From the NCBI GenBank assembly GCA_005281725.1, contig SSBO01000001.1:2774399-2838398 (forward strand): a DNA stretch of 64,000 bases. The letters run 5' to 3'. Positions 25,355 to 38,064 of this stretch are shown here, piece after piece (positions within the stretch are counted from its first letter, which is position 1; the number at the start of each line of letters is the position of its first letter). The notes beneath the pieces were generated by a model. The model saw nothing but the letters and a program-made list of their open reading frames with translations, ran no database searches and had not been told where the DNA came from. Made by a program: the position numbers and the translations under genes. This DNA is from Wuchereria bancrofti. Its lineage: Eukaryota; Nematoda; Chromadorea; Rhabditida; Onchocercidae.

Positions 25355-28300
25355 AACAACAGCACCAACAACATCAACAGCAACAGCAACGATATGCGAA
25401 TGATTTGCAGCTCAGCAATGTTATTAGAAAGAATAATAGCAATAATAACAATAATAGTACTGCATATACAACGACAGCAGTAACAACTCAAAATAACAAC
25501 GTCAATGTCGCCTTAAGCAGTATATTCCCTTGGATAACGGCTAGGACAACAACAACAACAACCACAGCAGCAACAGCGGCAACAACAACTGCTCCTATTA
25601 CAACAAGGCAGCAAGGATTTGAATCATCGTTTAATATCATAGAGCAAATTAGTGACACAGATGATTTTGTCCAAAATCTTAGTCAACAACGAAACATTAA
25701 CAGTAATGAACATCAGGTAACATTGAAAATTATTATTCTTATCATTCTCGTTGCTGTTCTTTTAAAAAAAATCAGTCTTATTATTTTAATTAAAATTTTA
25801 CTATCATTGTTTTTTACTTCTTTTATTTGCACTATTTTCTAACTATTCATTTTTTCACTTTTTTGCAATAATTATTTTTATTGATTTATTAGTTTACTTG
25901 CTCTTAACATTTTTTTAATCAAATTATAGTAATTTACTTGTCCCATTTGTCTCTTATTTTTTCTCCTTCATTTTTATGTAAATGTAAAATTTAGAAAACA
26001 ATAACCTTATTCTTATCCTACCGTAGACAAAGGTTTAACAACAATAACAGGGGACCATAATACACATTTCAGATTAAACGCAAAATCTGTTTTTTTTTTC
26101 TGCAATATTTTTGTAAACAACTTCTTTCATGCGGGATTTATTATCACTTTTATTTTATTTTATTTTTTGTTATATTTCGCATTAATGATTGGATAAAAGA
26201 AAGCGGAAGGTGGAGTTTCATCTTTATTGTTCATCTGTTACTTTCAAATTCTATATTTTTTTCCTTTTTCTCCTAACTGTTTAATTTGCTCAAAAAATTC
26301 AATTTTTATCTTTGTAAATGCTTTTCATAACATTAATGTATCTTATATTTGTTTTCACACTTAAAAATTTTGTGTATTACCATTGTTTGTTTACATTTTC
26401 ATTCACTTATTAAATAAATAATTTTTCCAGTTAAAATTTTTTGTAACATTATTTTTTCTTTTTTTGCTTTCGCTACAAAATAAAATGAAAGCAACATGGC
26501 GAATTTGAATTATTTGACTATTAAAATGCATCAATATTTTGGTATATTTCAGGAATTGCTAACATCTACTAGTATACAATCAACGATGACACATTTAAAT
26601 GATGATGTTAAAGCTAACGATTATAAGAATGAAACATTAGCTACAATAATTAACCCAGCTAATGATGATGATGATGAAACAATTACAATGACCACTGATG
26701 AGCAACCATTTGGGCTAAATGCTGCTGATGATGATGACGATGATGATGATGATGATACAACATCATATTTAAAAGTTTGTTTGATTTTAAGCCACTTATT
26801 GATCAGTTTTGTTTACTAATTCATTTAATCATTCATATTTGTCTAATTGCTTTAGAAAACAAAAAATGAAACCGGAATTATGAAAATATTTTTAATAATA
26901 AATATGGTGAGCAAATTATTAAAAAAAAAGGACAACAATAAAAATTGCTGGTAACAATAACATTAATTTATTACTAATTAATCACTATTTGTTACAATAG
27001 GAAGAAAATAGTATGAGTGAGACAAGCCCAACTCCAAGCGCATCATTTACCGGTGCTGGTGGTGGTGGTGGCGGTGGTGGTGGTGGTGGCGGTAACGGTT
27101 GTAACAGTGGTAGCAGTAGTTCATCAAGGCGTAAAAGTGCTGCACCGCAACGACAACCGATTGATATCGATGATGAATGCAATCCTCAAATTGGTTTGTT
27201 TTTATTATTATCTATTCCCTTTTTAAGCTTTCTCTAAAATTTTTAAATTATTTTAAAAGTATTACAAAAATAAAAATCTGGAATTTTTCCAATTACTTTA
27301 ATAATAGTGTAAAGTTTCCAAAAAAATTTGATTTGGTACTTACAGATCATTTTTTAGAACAAAGTGAAGATGTATTGGAAGATGATAAGATGGTAAATAA
27401 AGCAAATATCGAAAAATCACCTGAAAGAAAAATGGCTAATGAAGCACCGAAAAATGTTTTAGCTGCTAGTTTAGCTGCCAATATTAATCCACAAGTACAT
27501 AATTAATTTATGATGGAATTAATTAAGAAAAAATTGTAATCATAATTAATGAACACCTATTAGTTGTCGCATGGCTTTTGAATAATTTCAATAATTTTCG
27601 TTTCCTTCCATATCTAGAATATTGCTTTATTTATTTGCTTTCTTTCTCATTTCTCTTTCTTCTCTTCAATATTTTTGTTTACAGAACAGGATACAAGAAA
27701 TGATTGATATACAAAAACGAATTTATTCGAATTGGATTGAACAACAGAAAAAATTATTGGGCGCAAATGATGAAGAGCAAAAACGAGCACAAATTCAACT
27801 AATACAACAGCAAATTCAGCGGGATTATGCTAAATTAGCACAGTCATTAAAGCAAGAGCTTATCAATGGATTAAATAGTAGCATTGATAAGGTATTGCAA
27901 TACTATTGTAATTTATTAAGTATCACTTAAAATTTCATTTTAATTAGAATAACGAAGTTAAAAAAATAGGTAAAAAATGATGTGAAGTAGTATTCTGAAT
28001 TAGATTAGTATTAGAATCAACGTACAGTTAAAGAATTTCATTTCTACAAAATTAATTAGATATTTGGAGTTGAAGTTTTTCGAAAATCTGAACGGTTATT
28101 TCAGTTATTAGTGGAAGACCTAGAAGTAGACATGATATACCATACTTAATTCGTAACATTAATTAACAATCGCTGAAACTTTTTAGTACGTTATCTATGA
28201 CATGACCATTTATCATTCCCTTTGCGTATATCATGACAACGAAATTCGCACATAGCGTGATTTTAAAGAATTAATTTCAGATCATAGCTGAATTCATAGC

Positions 28301-31300
28301 TGCAGAAGCAGCGATCAGCGCGCAACGTACGACTGCGGCACTTGTGGAACAGCAACGTGAACAAGCAGCAGCAGTTGTTGTTAATCGAAATCCATTCCTC
28401 TTCCATCCTCTGTATCATTCTTTTAACGGTCAATCTGGTCCTTTTCCAAATCCCTTTATACAAAATAGCCTACCATTACCGCCACCATCACATCATCCGC
28501 CCGGTATTTTTCCAGCTGCTTCCGCTCCTCGTACAACTTTCAATCCGTTTGTACCGCACTTGAAAGCAGCATCACCAGCCACTGCAGCTTTTCGCAAAAT
28601 AGATGATTTGAGGTGCGAATATATGTTTCTCCTTTGAAATTTCAATTCTTTTCCCAAGAATTTTAGCAAATTTATTTTCACTTTTATAAGAGAATTGAGG
28701 GGAAAAAGCTAAGAACTGTAAACATTGTATTTTTTGTTAAAATTTTCTAAATATTTTGTAGTTCATTTGCGCCACGAAAGAAACGATCCAAAGTGACAGA
28801 TTCTTCGCGGATAAATAAAATTCAACCAATAGCTGCTGCTAATCGTGAAGTATCCTCACTTCCCAATAGCGCCCGATCTTCGCCACAAGTAATATATATT
28901 ATTTCACTTATTTGAAAACTTAATATTTAGAAAGAACAAGAAACAGAAAGACAGTTTTAAGGCTACACAATTTATTGTTTTAATTGTTTGTATTATTTTT
29001 TATTAATTATCAATCAATTCATTAATTTACTTTTTTTTAGGGCATATAACTATTATAATCTTTCAAACATCCTAGATCTCTTTCAGTTATCATCATATTT
29101 TCCACCAACAATGGTTGGCCATCCGTTATACGGTGGTGGTACATTTGCTACTGATGATCGGGATAGTCCGATCAATTCGGATGATGCAAGCGATTGTGGA
29201 CCATATGATGGAAGTATCGGTGGAAGGTTTGTTTGACGTCTATATCTATTAAAATAAAGTAGTAAAACTTCTGTTCTTCTTGCAAGAATTCATTGAATTG
29301 ATTGAATAATTAAATTAATTTGTTCATTAAATTGACTTTCTGCTAAATTGATTAAAATTTAACTTTAAAAATACAAACAAAGAGAGCACAAATTTTTAGT
29401 TCAACTTTAACACCGATGCATCTACGTAAGGCAAAGCTGATGTTTTTTTATACACGTTATCCGAATTCAGCTTTATTGAAGTCGTACTTTCCGGATATTC
29501 GTTTTAATAAAAATAACACCGCACAATTGGTTAAATGGTTTTCGAATTTCCGGTTCGTTATTATTTATCATTGAATTAAATAAAATGCAAATTTTAATCA
29601 CAAACTTTTTAGCCAATTAATAAATTTTTTGTAAATTTCTTTTTTCCTTTTCTTTCGTTTCCAAATGTCAATTTTGTAAAGATGAAAAAACAAGGATGAA
29701 TGATTTTTCAACTGAGCTCTTGTTTTTTTCTTTTGTTTAACTAACCGTCATCTATTTATGTCTGTCTCGTCAATCATATAAGATTTCAATTTTTGCATTG
29801 TCATAAATTTTCTTATCATTTGCTAATTAATGAACATTTTCAGCAAAATTTTTTATCGAAAATTTTAGCTATTGAAATGATGCTAAATGACAAATTCTTA
29901 TTATGTTAGATGTGTTTGCTTAATTTTTAGAATTGAAATTAAAAAGCACCATTTTTAATAAGTCAACAAAAGTGAAGGATTAAATCTGTCAAAGATATGA
30001 AAAGGTAAAGATTAAGAACAATTGCTGTATATGCAAAATAAATTATAATCAAATCAAAAATGATATCACTATTTTATAATCAAATCAAAAATGATATCAT
30101 TCTATCATTTTACTTTAGTGATATTCTCATTTTTTATTTTACACTTTGACATTTTGTCATTTTTTACTAAAATTTGGTCACAATCATTATTTATATAGCA
30201 CCATTTTAACATATATCATCATTATTACGATTAATTAGATATATAATTATCAGTTTATTTTTTATAAATTTTTACCTTTCATTCAGACACTCATTCAGTT
30301 AATTTTTGTTATTTTTCCTTTTTCTGTTTTCGTTTATCATTTCTACATAATTATTAATAGGAAGACATACATATCATTTGTTTAAATATTGCCTATTAAA
30401 TTTATTTGATTATTTTTATGATGTATCTATTACGATAGTAACATCAAATATTCATTTACTGATAAATTCTATCTTTACAGAAAAAAGAAATGAAAAAAGA
30501 ATACTGTAAGTATGTATATTACTTATTCATTATTTATTTGTTTATCTGAGTATATAATATACTTGAGAGTCAAAAGGACAGGTGTACGATAGTAGAAACA
30601 GATGCTTTTCATAAGTTAAGAGGGAAAAATAGACGAAATATTGATGAGAAAGGAAAGGAAAAAAAAACGTAAGGTCATCTAAAACCGGTTACTATTTTAT
30701 AAACAAATAATTGGCGCGTTCGTCCTCATCCGTTAGGATCAACGGCGAATATGTTTGTTTAAATTGTCCCATTTGCCTCGAAATGTAATTTGACACTTGA
30801 TTATCATATAATTGATGATGATGAGGTGATGAGATGATGATGGAAGGAAAAGAAAAGGCAGGATAACGATTTGATAATAATGGTGAAATGGGATGATGAT
30901 GAGGTCGTATCAGGTCATCAACCTCTTTTCTCTTACCCTAATACATTTGAGAGAGCTTATTTAACTGTTTATAATTCTAATGGATTACTGTAACTTTGAT
31001 TTTTTTCTCTTTTGAAATCAAATTTTCAATAACTTTTGTTAAAAATAAAATGCAAAAATTTCATTTATTTAATCACTGCAATAATATGAAAATTTGACAT
31101 AAATTTTAATTTTAGCTTTAATCTCGTTTTCCGTGTCTTTCTTTTTCCCATTTTTCCTAATACTTGTTCAATACTTTTGTACTTTTTTTCATTTCAAAAT
31201 TTTGTAATTCTTCTAAAAGCTTTTTTCGTTATTCATATTCAAATATTTCCTTCCATTTGTGTATTTTTTCTTCTACTTTAACTTAAAAGTAAACAATTAG

Positions 31301-32233
31301 ATAATCTGAAACTAATTTTGCATTAGACTGAAATTCATACATTTTACTATTTACTATCAATCATTATTAGTTATTATAGTACACTTAATTTCTCTGCTCT
31401 TTTCATCATTGTTCAATTAACCATTAATAGGTCTAAATTAAAAAAAACGAAATAACAGCGAAAATTGTTGGATTATTCTGTCTGTTTATCAATTATTATT
31501 TTCGTTTTTTTTTTTTTTTCAAATTTTTCCTTGCAGGGAATTTTTTTATAATCAAATGGATAAATACGCAAGGAATTATCTAGCTGAAGGGATCAAGAAC
31601 AAGGATGATATTATTGTTACACCAGAATCGGAAATTTATAAAAGTCTCAATCAGCACTATAATCGTAATAACCATATTCAGGTTAATTAGTTAGAAAATA
31701 TTTTTGAGTGAAAAAAGATTACAGTTTTGATTTTAACAAGGAGGAAGGATTTTTACCTTATTGTGCGATTTTATGATAATTCTTTTACCACTCGAAAAAT
31801 ATCCACAAAGTTACTATCAGTTACTATCAGTGTTTTTAGCCATAAATTTATGCTTTTTAAGTTTATGCAAAATTATTTGTTAGAAAAATTTTAATGTATT
31901 GACATCATTTTCTAAGAAAAAATTTTAAAAGATTGAAACAAAATCTTAACAACAATACAGAAAAAAAAGATGACACATTTGGTAAGTTTCGAATATTCAA
32001 TTATTGCTTTTACATTTCAATAAATTTTAATAAAATTTATTAATTTGCAGCCACCAGAACGACTATCATTGGTAATACAAGAAACGTTACGTGAATTTTT
32101 TTGTGCTGTACAAAGTGGACGTGATGCGGAGCCGTCTTGGAAAAAGACAATTTATAAAGTAATTAACCGAATGGACGATCCAATTCCGGAATATTTTAAG
32201 GATCCTAATTTTCTAGAACGTTTGGAGGGCTAA
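24662..32233 (+). CDS. pros-1: Prospero homeobox transcription factor
   Basis: Nuclear DNA-binding regulator of neural and glial differentiation, orthologous to Drosophila prospero, vertebrate PROX1 and C. elegans pros-1 (ceh-26). Twelve phase-consistent coding exons: 24662-25024, 25282-25716, 26553-26774, 27001-27193, 27346-27494 (alternative start 27358), 27685-27891, 28281-28612, 28762-28888, 29087-29226, 29400-29552, 31537-31681, 32051-32233; about 882 residues. The N-terminal half is low-complexity (poly-Q, poly-D, poly-G). A glutamine-rich helix with [15 protein letters not shown] follows, then a basic nuclear-localisation-like stretch ([12 protein letters not shown], exon 8). The last ~159 residues form the complete Homeo-Prospero domain: [52 protein letters not shown] and the terminal FLERLEG. 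The ATG at 24662 is chosen because an in-frame stop lies upstream at 24587. A poly(A) signal AATAAA occurs at 32420. The large intron 29553-31536 interrupts the homeodomain. Confidence 0.95.
24767..24820 (+). repeat. CAA/CAG repeat (poly-Q, exon 1)
   Basis: Coding CAA/CAG run in pros-1 exon 1, encoding mostly glutamine with one H and one K. Probably length-variable. Confidence 0.9.
25303..25389 (+). repeat. CAA/CAG repeat (poly-Q, exon 2)
   Basis: 29 codons of CAA/CAG broken only by three CAC/CAT codons, giving a near-pure glutamine tract in pros-1 exon 2. Asn- and Thr-rich runs (AAT/AAC, ACA) follow it in the same exon. Confidence 0.95.
26727..26756 (+). repeat. GAT repeat (poly-D, exon 3)
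   Basis: Ten aspartate codons (nine GAT, one GAC) near the end of pros-1 exon 3; a shorter four-Asp run lies upstream in the same exon. Confidence 0.9.
27058..27093 (+). repeat. GGT/GGC repeat (poly-G, exon 4)
   Basis: Twelve consecutive glycine codons in pros-1 exon 4, followed by a Ser-rich run and [10 protein letters not shown]. Confidence 0.9.
30049..30103 (+). repeat. tandem duplication in the homeodomain intron
   Basis: Two copies of a segment reading ATAATCAAATCAAAAATGAT and then ATCA, separated by a few bases, within the 1,984-bp intron that splits the Prospero homeodomain. Confidence 0.75.
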
Positions 32234-34323
32234 GAAAGAATTTTTGCTTTCTCTCTGCAAATGTTTCCTTAACTAACAAAATGTTTCAGTTTATTTTGCG
32301 GTTGCTTTTTAATTTTTATTTCAATTTATGTTATTTGCAATTTTTTTTGTATAAATTTGAAGAAAAAAAACAAAATTGAACTTGGATTTTCACTTCTTTA
32401 AATTTTACAAAACTTGTCAAATAAAAAGTCTCTTCTGGGAGTTTGCCGAAATAATATTTAACTTACAAGTTTGTAAACTGATAAATGCATAAACATTCTA
32501 GTTTTTTTTTTTTGCATATGCCATTATATTATCAAGATCAATAATTTCAATCCAATATGACTCGAAAATTTTTAATTTGTAAACTTTTAAGTTAGTCAAA
32601 TTGAAATTTGCTGTTGACTTAAATCATTTTCAATTCTCCCCTCCACCTCTTATTACTCTTTCGCCACCTTAACTCTTTACAAAGGACTTCACTCCACATA
32701 TATAATTATACTTTTTTTTGGGGAAATTTTCTTTGTTTAAATGATGAAACATTTTAACTTTTTTCTTTTTTCTTGTTTAAAATCTTCCTCTAAATCATTT
32801 TCATTTAGTAAATGATTTTGACGTTACCAAACGGAACGCTTCACATACGTGTGTGCATGTGTAGTGTGTATGTGTATGTATGTATATATGTATGCATGTG
32901 TGTGTCATTGTGCTTATGTGTGCATGTGTGTAAGTATATAATATGAAAATTTTGTGAATAGTAAATGAAAAATTTCAATTAAAATTCCGACCATCTTTAC
33001 TATTTTCAACGCAACGGAAGATTTTCTGTGAAATAAATTAAACTGATCAGAGTATAAAAGGAAGAATAATTGAACACAAACAATAAATGGTATTTATTGA
33101 AGAAGAAGGAAATGAAATGGATGATGGATTGTCCCATTTGTAATAATTTATCTCACTTCATATCATAGCATAAAATTATAATATTTCTTTCCTTTTCTAT
33201 ATTTCCTAAACGTATTTCTTTCTTCCATTTTCAAACTTTTAAGAATTTATTGAAGCGAAACAAAATTACCACTTACTTTCATGAAATAAAATAGGATATT
33301 CCGAAATTTGATTGAAAATTGAAAATTAATCTGCAAACTATCTGAGAATTTGGTAAAAAAATTTATGTTAAATGTATAAATAAATCGACCAATATCTCAC
33401 CTTCCTTATATTTTCTGCCATTAAAATTTCGGGTTTATATTTAAAAAAAAAAAAAAAAGAAAAGAAAATGCTTAATTAATAAAAAGAAAATTATCGATTA
33501 TGAGCATATTTGGGCGAAAAAAAGAACACTTCAATTTCAAAAATTTTATTATTACTTGCTTTTTATCAAAGATCAAAGATTTTTTGATCCCTAATCTTTA
33601 ATTAAATTATATTTAAGTTATTTATTAAATTATGTTTATTAGAAACCATTCAATTTTCCATGAACGTCAATCTAATTTATCAACTATAAAATTATCATTT
33701 TGGAAAAAAGAAACATGACAACGAAATAATTAGCAATATATCGTTCTATATTTTTTCTTGAAGTCGACCATATCAAAATCATCATCAAATATTAAATTAT
33801 CATTTGAAAGACCACAAACAGTGATAGTACGATCTCATACCGATAAACCATATACAAGCGTATATACTCATTGACTTCAGGAAAACGATTCATATTTTCA
33901 ATTACTTTATCCAATTATTTCACCTTATTTATCCTGTTATTAATTTCTAGCATTTTAAATTATTAAATCAACTAAGGAGGGCAATAATAATAATAAATCT
34001 TCTTTGTGTAAATAATAAAAACGCTTATGCAAAAAGTTATTTTATATGTTAAAAAAGAAAGAGCAGAGAGAATTTATTGTGTGTTGCATAGAAAGAAAGT
34101 AAAAAGCAATGGTAGTAATTTCATAATTTTTGGCAATTAAAACAAAGATTAAATGAGAAATATTTGATAAAAAATAAAAGGAAATTAAGAAAAAATATCA
34201 AATCAATGAAGTAAATACCACATGGAAAGTACAGGTGAAAAAAAAACTGTTTACAAACATATTGAAAATAAGCAAATTTTAAGTTCAATTTATTATTTTT
34301 GAAATCTTTTGGAAAAGTGAAAA
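32234..34323. other. convergent intergenic region
   Basis: It lies between the 3' ends of pros-1 (+) and the unknown minus-strand gene. It contains the pros-1 3' UTR (AATAAA at 32420-32425), a TG/TATG microsatellite (about 32,847-32,932), an A-run near 33,445, and a likely minus-strand poly(A) signal (AATAAA complement at 34,289-34,294) for the opposing gene. No coding exon seen. Confidence 0.7.
32847..32932. repeat. TG/TATG microsatellite
   Basis: Degenerate TG, TATG and CATG units in the intergenic region downstream of pros-1. Confidence 0.85.
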
Positions 34324-37300
34324 TCATTTGATAGATTGAAGTTCAGTAATTGGTGAAACTTCATTTGAATTTGAAAATTCACTGCTGACTGTTCGAGCTG
34401 TTGAACTCTTCCCATTATCGTTTCCAGTATTGCCGTTTTCATCGTTATAATCAATATCACTACTAATATCCGATAACGTTTCCAGATCACTTTCACTGAT
34501 TGTATGGCCAGAATTCCTTCGTTTTTCAGTTGCCAAATTTCTGTAGTTTACAAGAAAAAAAAATTTTGATAAATACCAATTTGCTGTGATTAAACTGCTA
34601 TCGAAAATAAGAATTCAAAACAAACAAAAAATAATACTCAATTAGATATATTAAATTAAAAATTTGTAACTTATTTTAAAAAAATTGGAAAAGTAAAACT
34701 TGATGAATTTGCTTACTTTTTTAATTTCCCAACTGAATATCTTACAGTTGAACCGGAAGTATATTCACTTATCCTTGCTTTCGGTGGTGTTAATTTGCTA
34801 TGATTAGAATAATTGCTATTTTTGTCACTGTTATTGTTATTAATCGATTTTTGTATTAAATTTTGATTTGTTGATTTTGTTAAAGGCCCACTATTATTTA
34901 ACATTGAAATGTTAGAGATATTTTTGTCTAAAAATAAATACGATTTATTAATACAATACATTTTGCTTCTTTTCAATCCTAAAATTTGTTTACAAAATTC
35001 AATTCCCCCCCAAAAAAAAAATTGAAAATAATAAGTTTAGTAAAGAAAGAAATTTTTTCAATAATAAGATAATAATAGCTGTACAGAAAATAATTGGATT
35101 AAAATGTTCAAAAACAGAAAAATAACGAACTCATGAATGATAATCTCGCAGTGATCGATCGTTTATCTGATCGATGTGATGGAATAACAGACATTTGACG
35201 CAATCGTTCCCTTTTCCACTTCGAATTTTTGGATGCATCGCTCAGTTTAGTAGATTTTTTCGCACGCATCTTTTGTTGCATTATTTGTTTAGCAATTAAC
35301 TGATTTAATTTATGTAACAGTTGTTGCTGACAAATAGAATTATAACTATTTGATCGATTACAGAAAATATTTGCATAACAGTGACTTCGAAATTTATTTG
35401 ATCCATTCGTAATTCTTGGCTTGTTGCAAAATCTTTCTATATTCAATTTTGGACAATCATCGTTTAAATTAGGTAATTTCGGCACAGGTAACCTTTGACA
35501 TATAGCTTTATTGAAGCATTCCGCACTTTTCTTCATTGGTTTCTTCGATAGATTAATTCTTTTTCTCGATGGACTATTGAATTGATTTGAATTCTCATCA
35601 GTAACTGATAGCTTATTGCCTCAAATTGATTAGCAAAAATAAATTTACGAAACATTAACAGATTACTAAACAAATAAAGCATGTGAAATGGAGTAAAATT
35701 AAATAAATGGTTAAGAATTAGATTTAAAAACATTGAGAATTAAAAATGATTTCAATTAGGTCATTGTTATTATTACTATTATTATTATTGTTCTATATTA
35801 TTATATTATTACTATTATTATTAATTATTATTGTCATCACTACTGTTACTATTACTGTTGTTCTGCAGCTTAATGAATAAAAATTACTAAGATATACCAG
35901 AATGTTTTCCTAGTTGTCGGTTATTTTCGTTGGTAGCCAAAGCATGGCTAATTATTTCAGCAATTATTTCTGTCAATTGTTGCCGAGAAATTCTGTTAGA
36001 AAGTTGAACAGCTGCATCCTTCACTGTGACATGTTTTGCCTTTTCTTTTACCTGTGTCTTTTTATTCTTCAGTTTCTGATCTTTCGTCGAAAAGTGGAAA
36101 ATAATTAAAAATAGGCAGAAAAAATAGAAGAAAAATTATTCTATTAATTAAATCAAGAGTATTAATAACTGCAGTTACTTCTAATAATGCACTAATAATT
36201 CATAACAGGTCCTTCATTAATTCTTCAAAGTAAAAATTAGTTAATTGAAACATTAAAAGCTCTTACTTGCTACATCATTCAATTCAACAAATAAATTATG
36301 AAATTTCTATTTTGAATAAGTGTGTCAACAATATTAATGCAATGAAATCTATGAATACTCTGTATGGTACTACTTTTTAAATTGGTAGCAATTATTTTTG
36401 AGTTAATGAAAATTAATTGCTGTCAAAATTTGCATCCAATTAATAAATAGCAATATCCGAATTACATTTGTCATTTTCCTTATCGAATTTCATTCCTATT
36501 ATGGGAAAATTCAAATTTTTTTTGATTTCCATTTTTATTGTGTTTACTTACAATTTGTACAATAAAAAAAAAACAGATTTTTCTTAAAAATTTCTTACTT
36601 GTGTTGCAACGTGTCGCATTGTCACACTTATTTGAATCTGTCGATTCATCCGGCACCATTCCGTTTGAGTATTCCTGTTAACGGCAAGAATACTATGGTG
36701 AAAAATTGTAGGATGGATGCGATCTACGTTAAAAATACGCATTGCAACATGTATATGCAAATTTTTGGATGAATTATCCAATAGATATAACTTCATAATT
36801 CCTTTGCAGTTTGCTGCATCCTTAAAATAACTGAACAAATGAAATTTGAATAAAATAGACGTGAATTCTTCTCAATAGTGCTAAAAATTTAATTCAATAA
36901 TTTTTAAATATATTGATATACAGGAAAAAATTGTTAAATGTAATTTTATTGTGGAATATTTTTTGGACAAAACAAAAATTGATGAATTATTTCGACATAT
37001 TTAAGAAAATTTTGGAAAATTTTCTCCATTCATATCGCATTTTTACTTAATTTTGTATATAATTCACATTATATAATTTTCACAATTGTTTCGTATAAGT
37101 GAATGAAAAGTAAATGACAAAAAAGATTTACTTTGGTTCTACAGAATGACCCTAAGCTAACATTACATGAATAAATCGACTGATCGTTACAGATCGCCCG
37201 AACACGAAGATTACCGGTGACCATTTGATTCAAAAAGTTAGCCTCATTAATTAAGTAACATCTTTTACCAATATTATTCCAACATCCTACAAATAGTTTT

Positions 37301-37713
37301 GTAAAATATGCTATATTTGGATTCATACATCGGTTTATCGATTTTTGCTTCATTTAATTGAATTTTGTTTAGATTAAAATTTTAATATTTATTGTTAAAT
37401 TTTACCTTATAACAGTGCAAGAAACTTAATTGTTTTAGATAAATTTCTGAAATTTAACAAGTTTTGATTATGAAGAAACGAAATTATGTATATATATAAA
37501 ATTGAAATCAAAGTAAATGAACTATCCGTGTGAAATAGTAAACCATTCGTAATCATTAAATTTGATTTCCATTGATCGAACACTTGTCGAATTTGATATC
37601 ATTTCAACGGATTCGATGAAAAATTCGAAGCAAAATAGGCTTCTGTCCTGAGACGATGACATTCTTCTATGACAAATAACAGATTCATAGCATTTCTGTT
37701 GCCATGGAAGCAT
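34324..37713 (-). CDS. unknown protein, possibly beta-rich N-terminus
   Basis: I do not recognise this gene. A phase-consistent model has eight exons: 37713-37523, 37424-37406, 37347-37132, 36820-36599, 36075-35898, 35604-35131, 34927-34717, 34540-34324, for about 575 residues. Residues ~20-215 alternate short hydrophobic strands (FCFEFFIESVEM, MEIKFNDYEWFTI, NLRVRAICNDQSIYSCNVSL, GIMKLYLLDNSSKNLHIHV), suggesting a beta-sandwich such as a C2-like fold; that is a guess. Residues ~217-275 look helical (QQLTEIIAEIISHALA). The C-terminal 300 residues are basic, Asn/Ser-rich and probably disordered, ending with an acidic/Ser segment. The exon 1/2, 2/3 and 3/4 junctions use weak AAG acceptors, so this part may be wrong. 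The start could also be the ATG at 37662. The last four exons join cleanly. Confidence 0.6.
35766..35870. repeat. ATT-rich microsatellite in an intron
   Basis: Degenerate ATT/ACT/GTT trinucleotides inside the fifth intron of the unknown minus-strand gene (between exons 36075-35898 and 35604-35131). Confidence 0.85.
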
Positions 37714-37857
37714 AATAAGCGCAAAGTCTTACTGATAAATGAAACTGAATGCAACTGAATAACGCACTGGAAATGTGAGAAGCAAATTTGATATGTAAAT
37801 AATACGTACTAATATCTGCGATGAATAATTGGTGATAGAAGTTGCTATAATTGTCTT

Positions 37858-37980
37858 GTAGCAATAATAATAGTAATAATAATAATGGTAACAATAATAA
37901 TAGTAATAACAGTAATAATAATAATAACAGTAGTAATTATTATTATCATTAATTATTATTATTGTTGTTATTGTTATTGC
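37858..37980. repeat. AAT then ATT microsatellite (inverted)
   Basis: About 70 bp of TAA/AAT-type units is followed immediately by about 50 bp of ATT/GTT-type units, so the arms are imperfect reverse complements that could fold back. It lies just 5' of the unknown minus-strand gene. Confidence 0.85.
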
Positions 37981-38030
37981 AATTTCAAGATTACTGTTCT
38001 TCTGTCATCTTATGATTAGAATGACAGGTA

Positions 38031-38064
38031 AGCTGACAAAATATATTGTCGAGATTTGTCAGCT
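38031..38064. other. 10-bp inverted repeat
   Basis: AGCTGACAAA (38031-38040) pairs perfectly with TTTGTCAGCT (38055-38064) around a 14-nt loop, in the divergent promoter interval. It could be a hairpin or a spaced palindromic binding site. Confidence 0.55.

Noticed and set aside
35533..35733. 66-codon minus-strand frame
   Set aside because: It covers an exon of the unknown gene in the wrong phase; the coding phase is fixed by the flanking exons.
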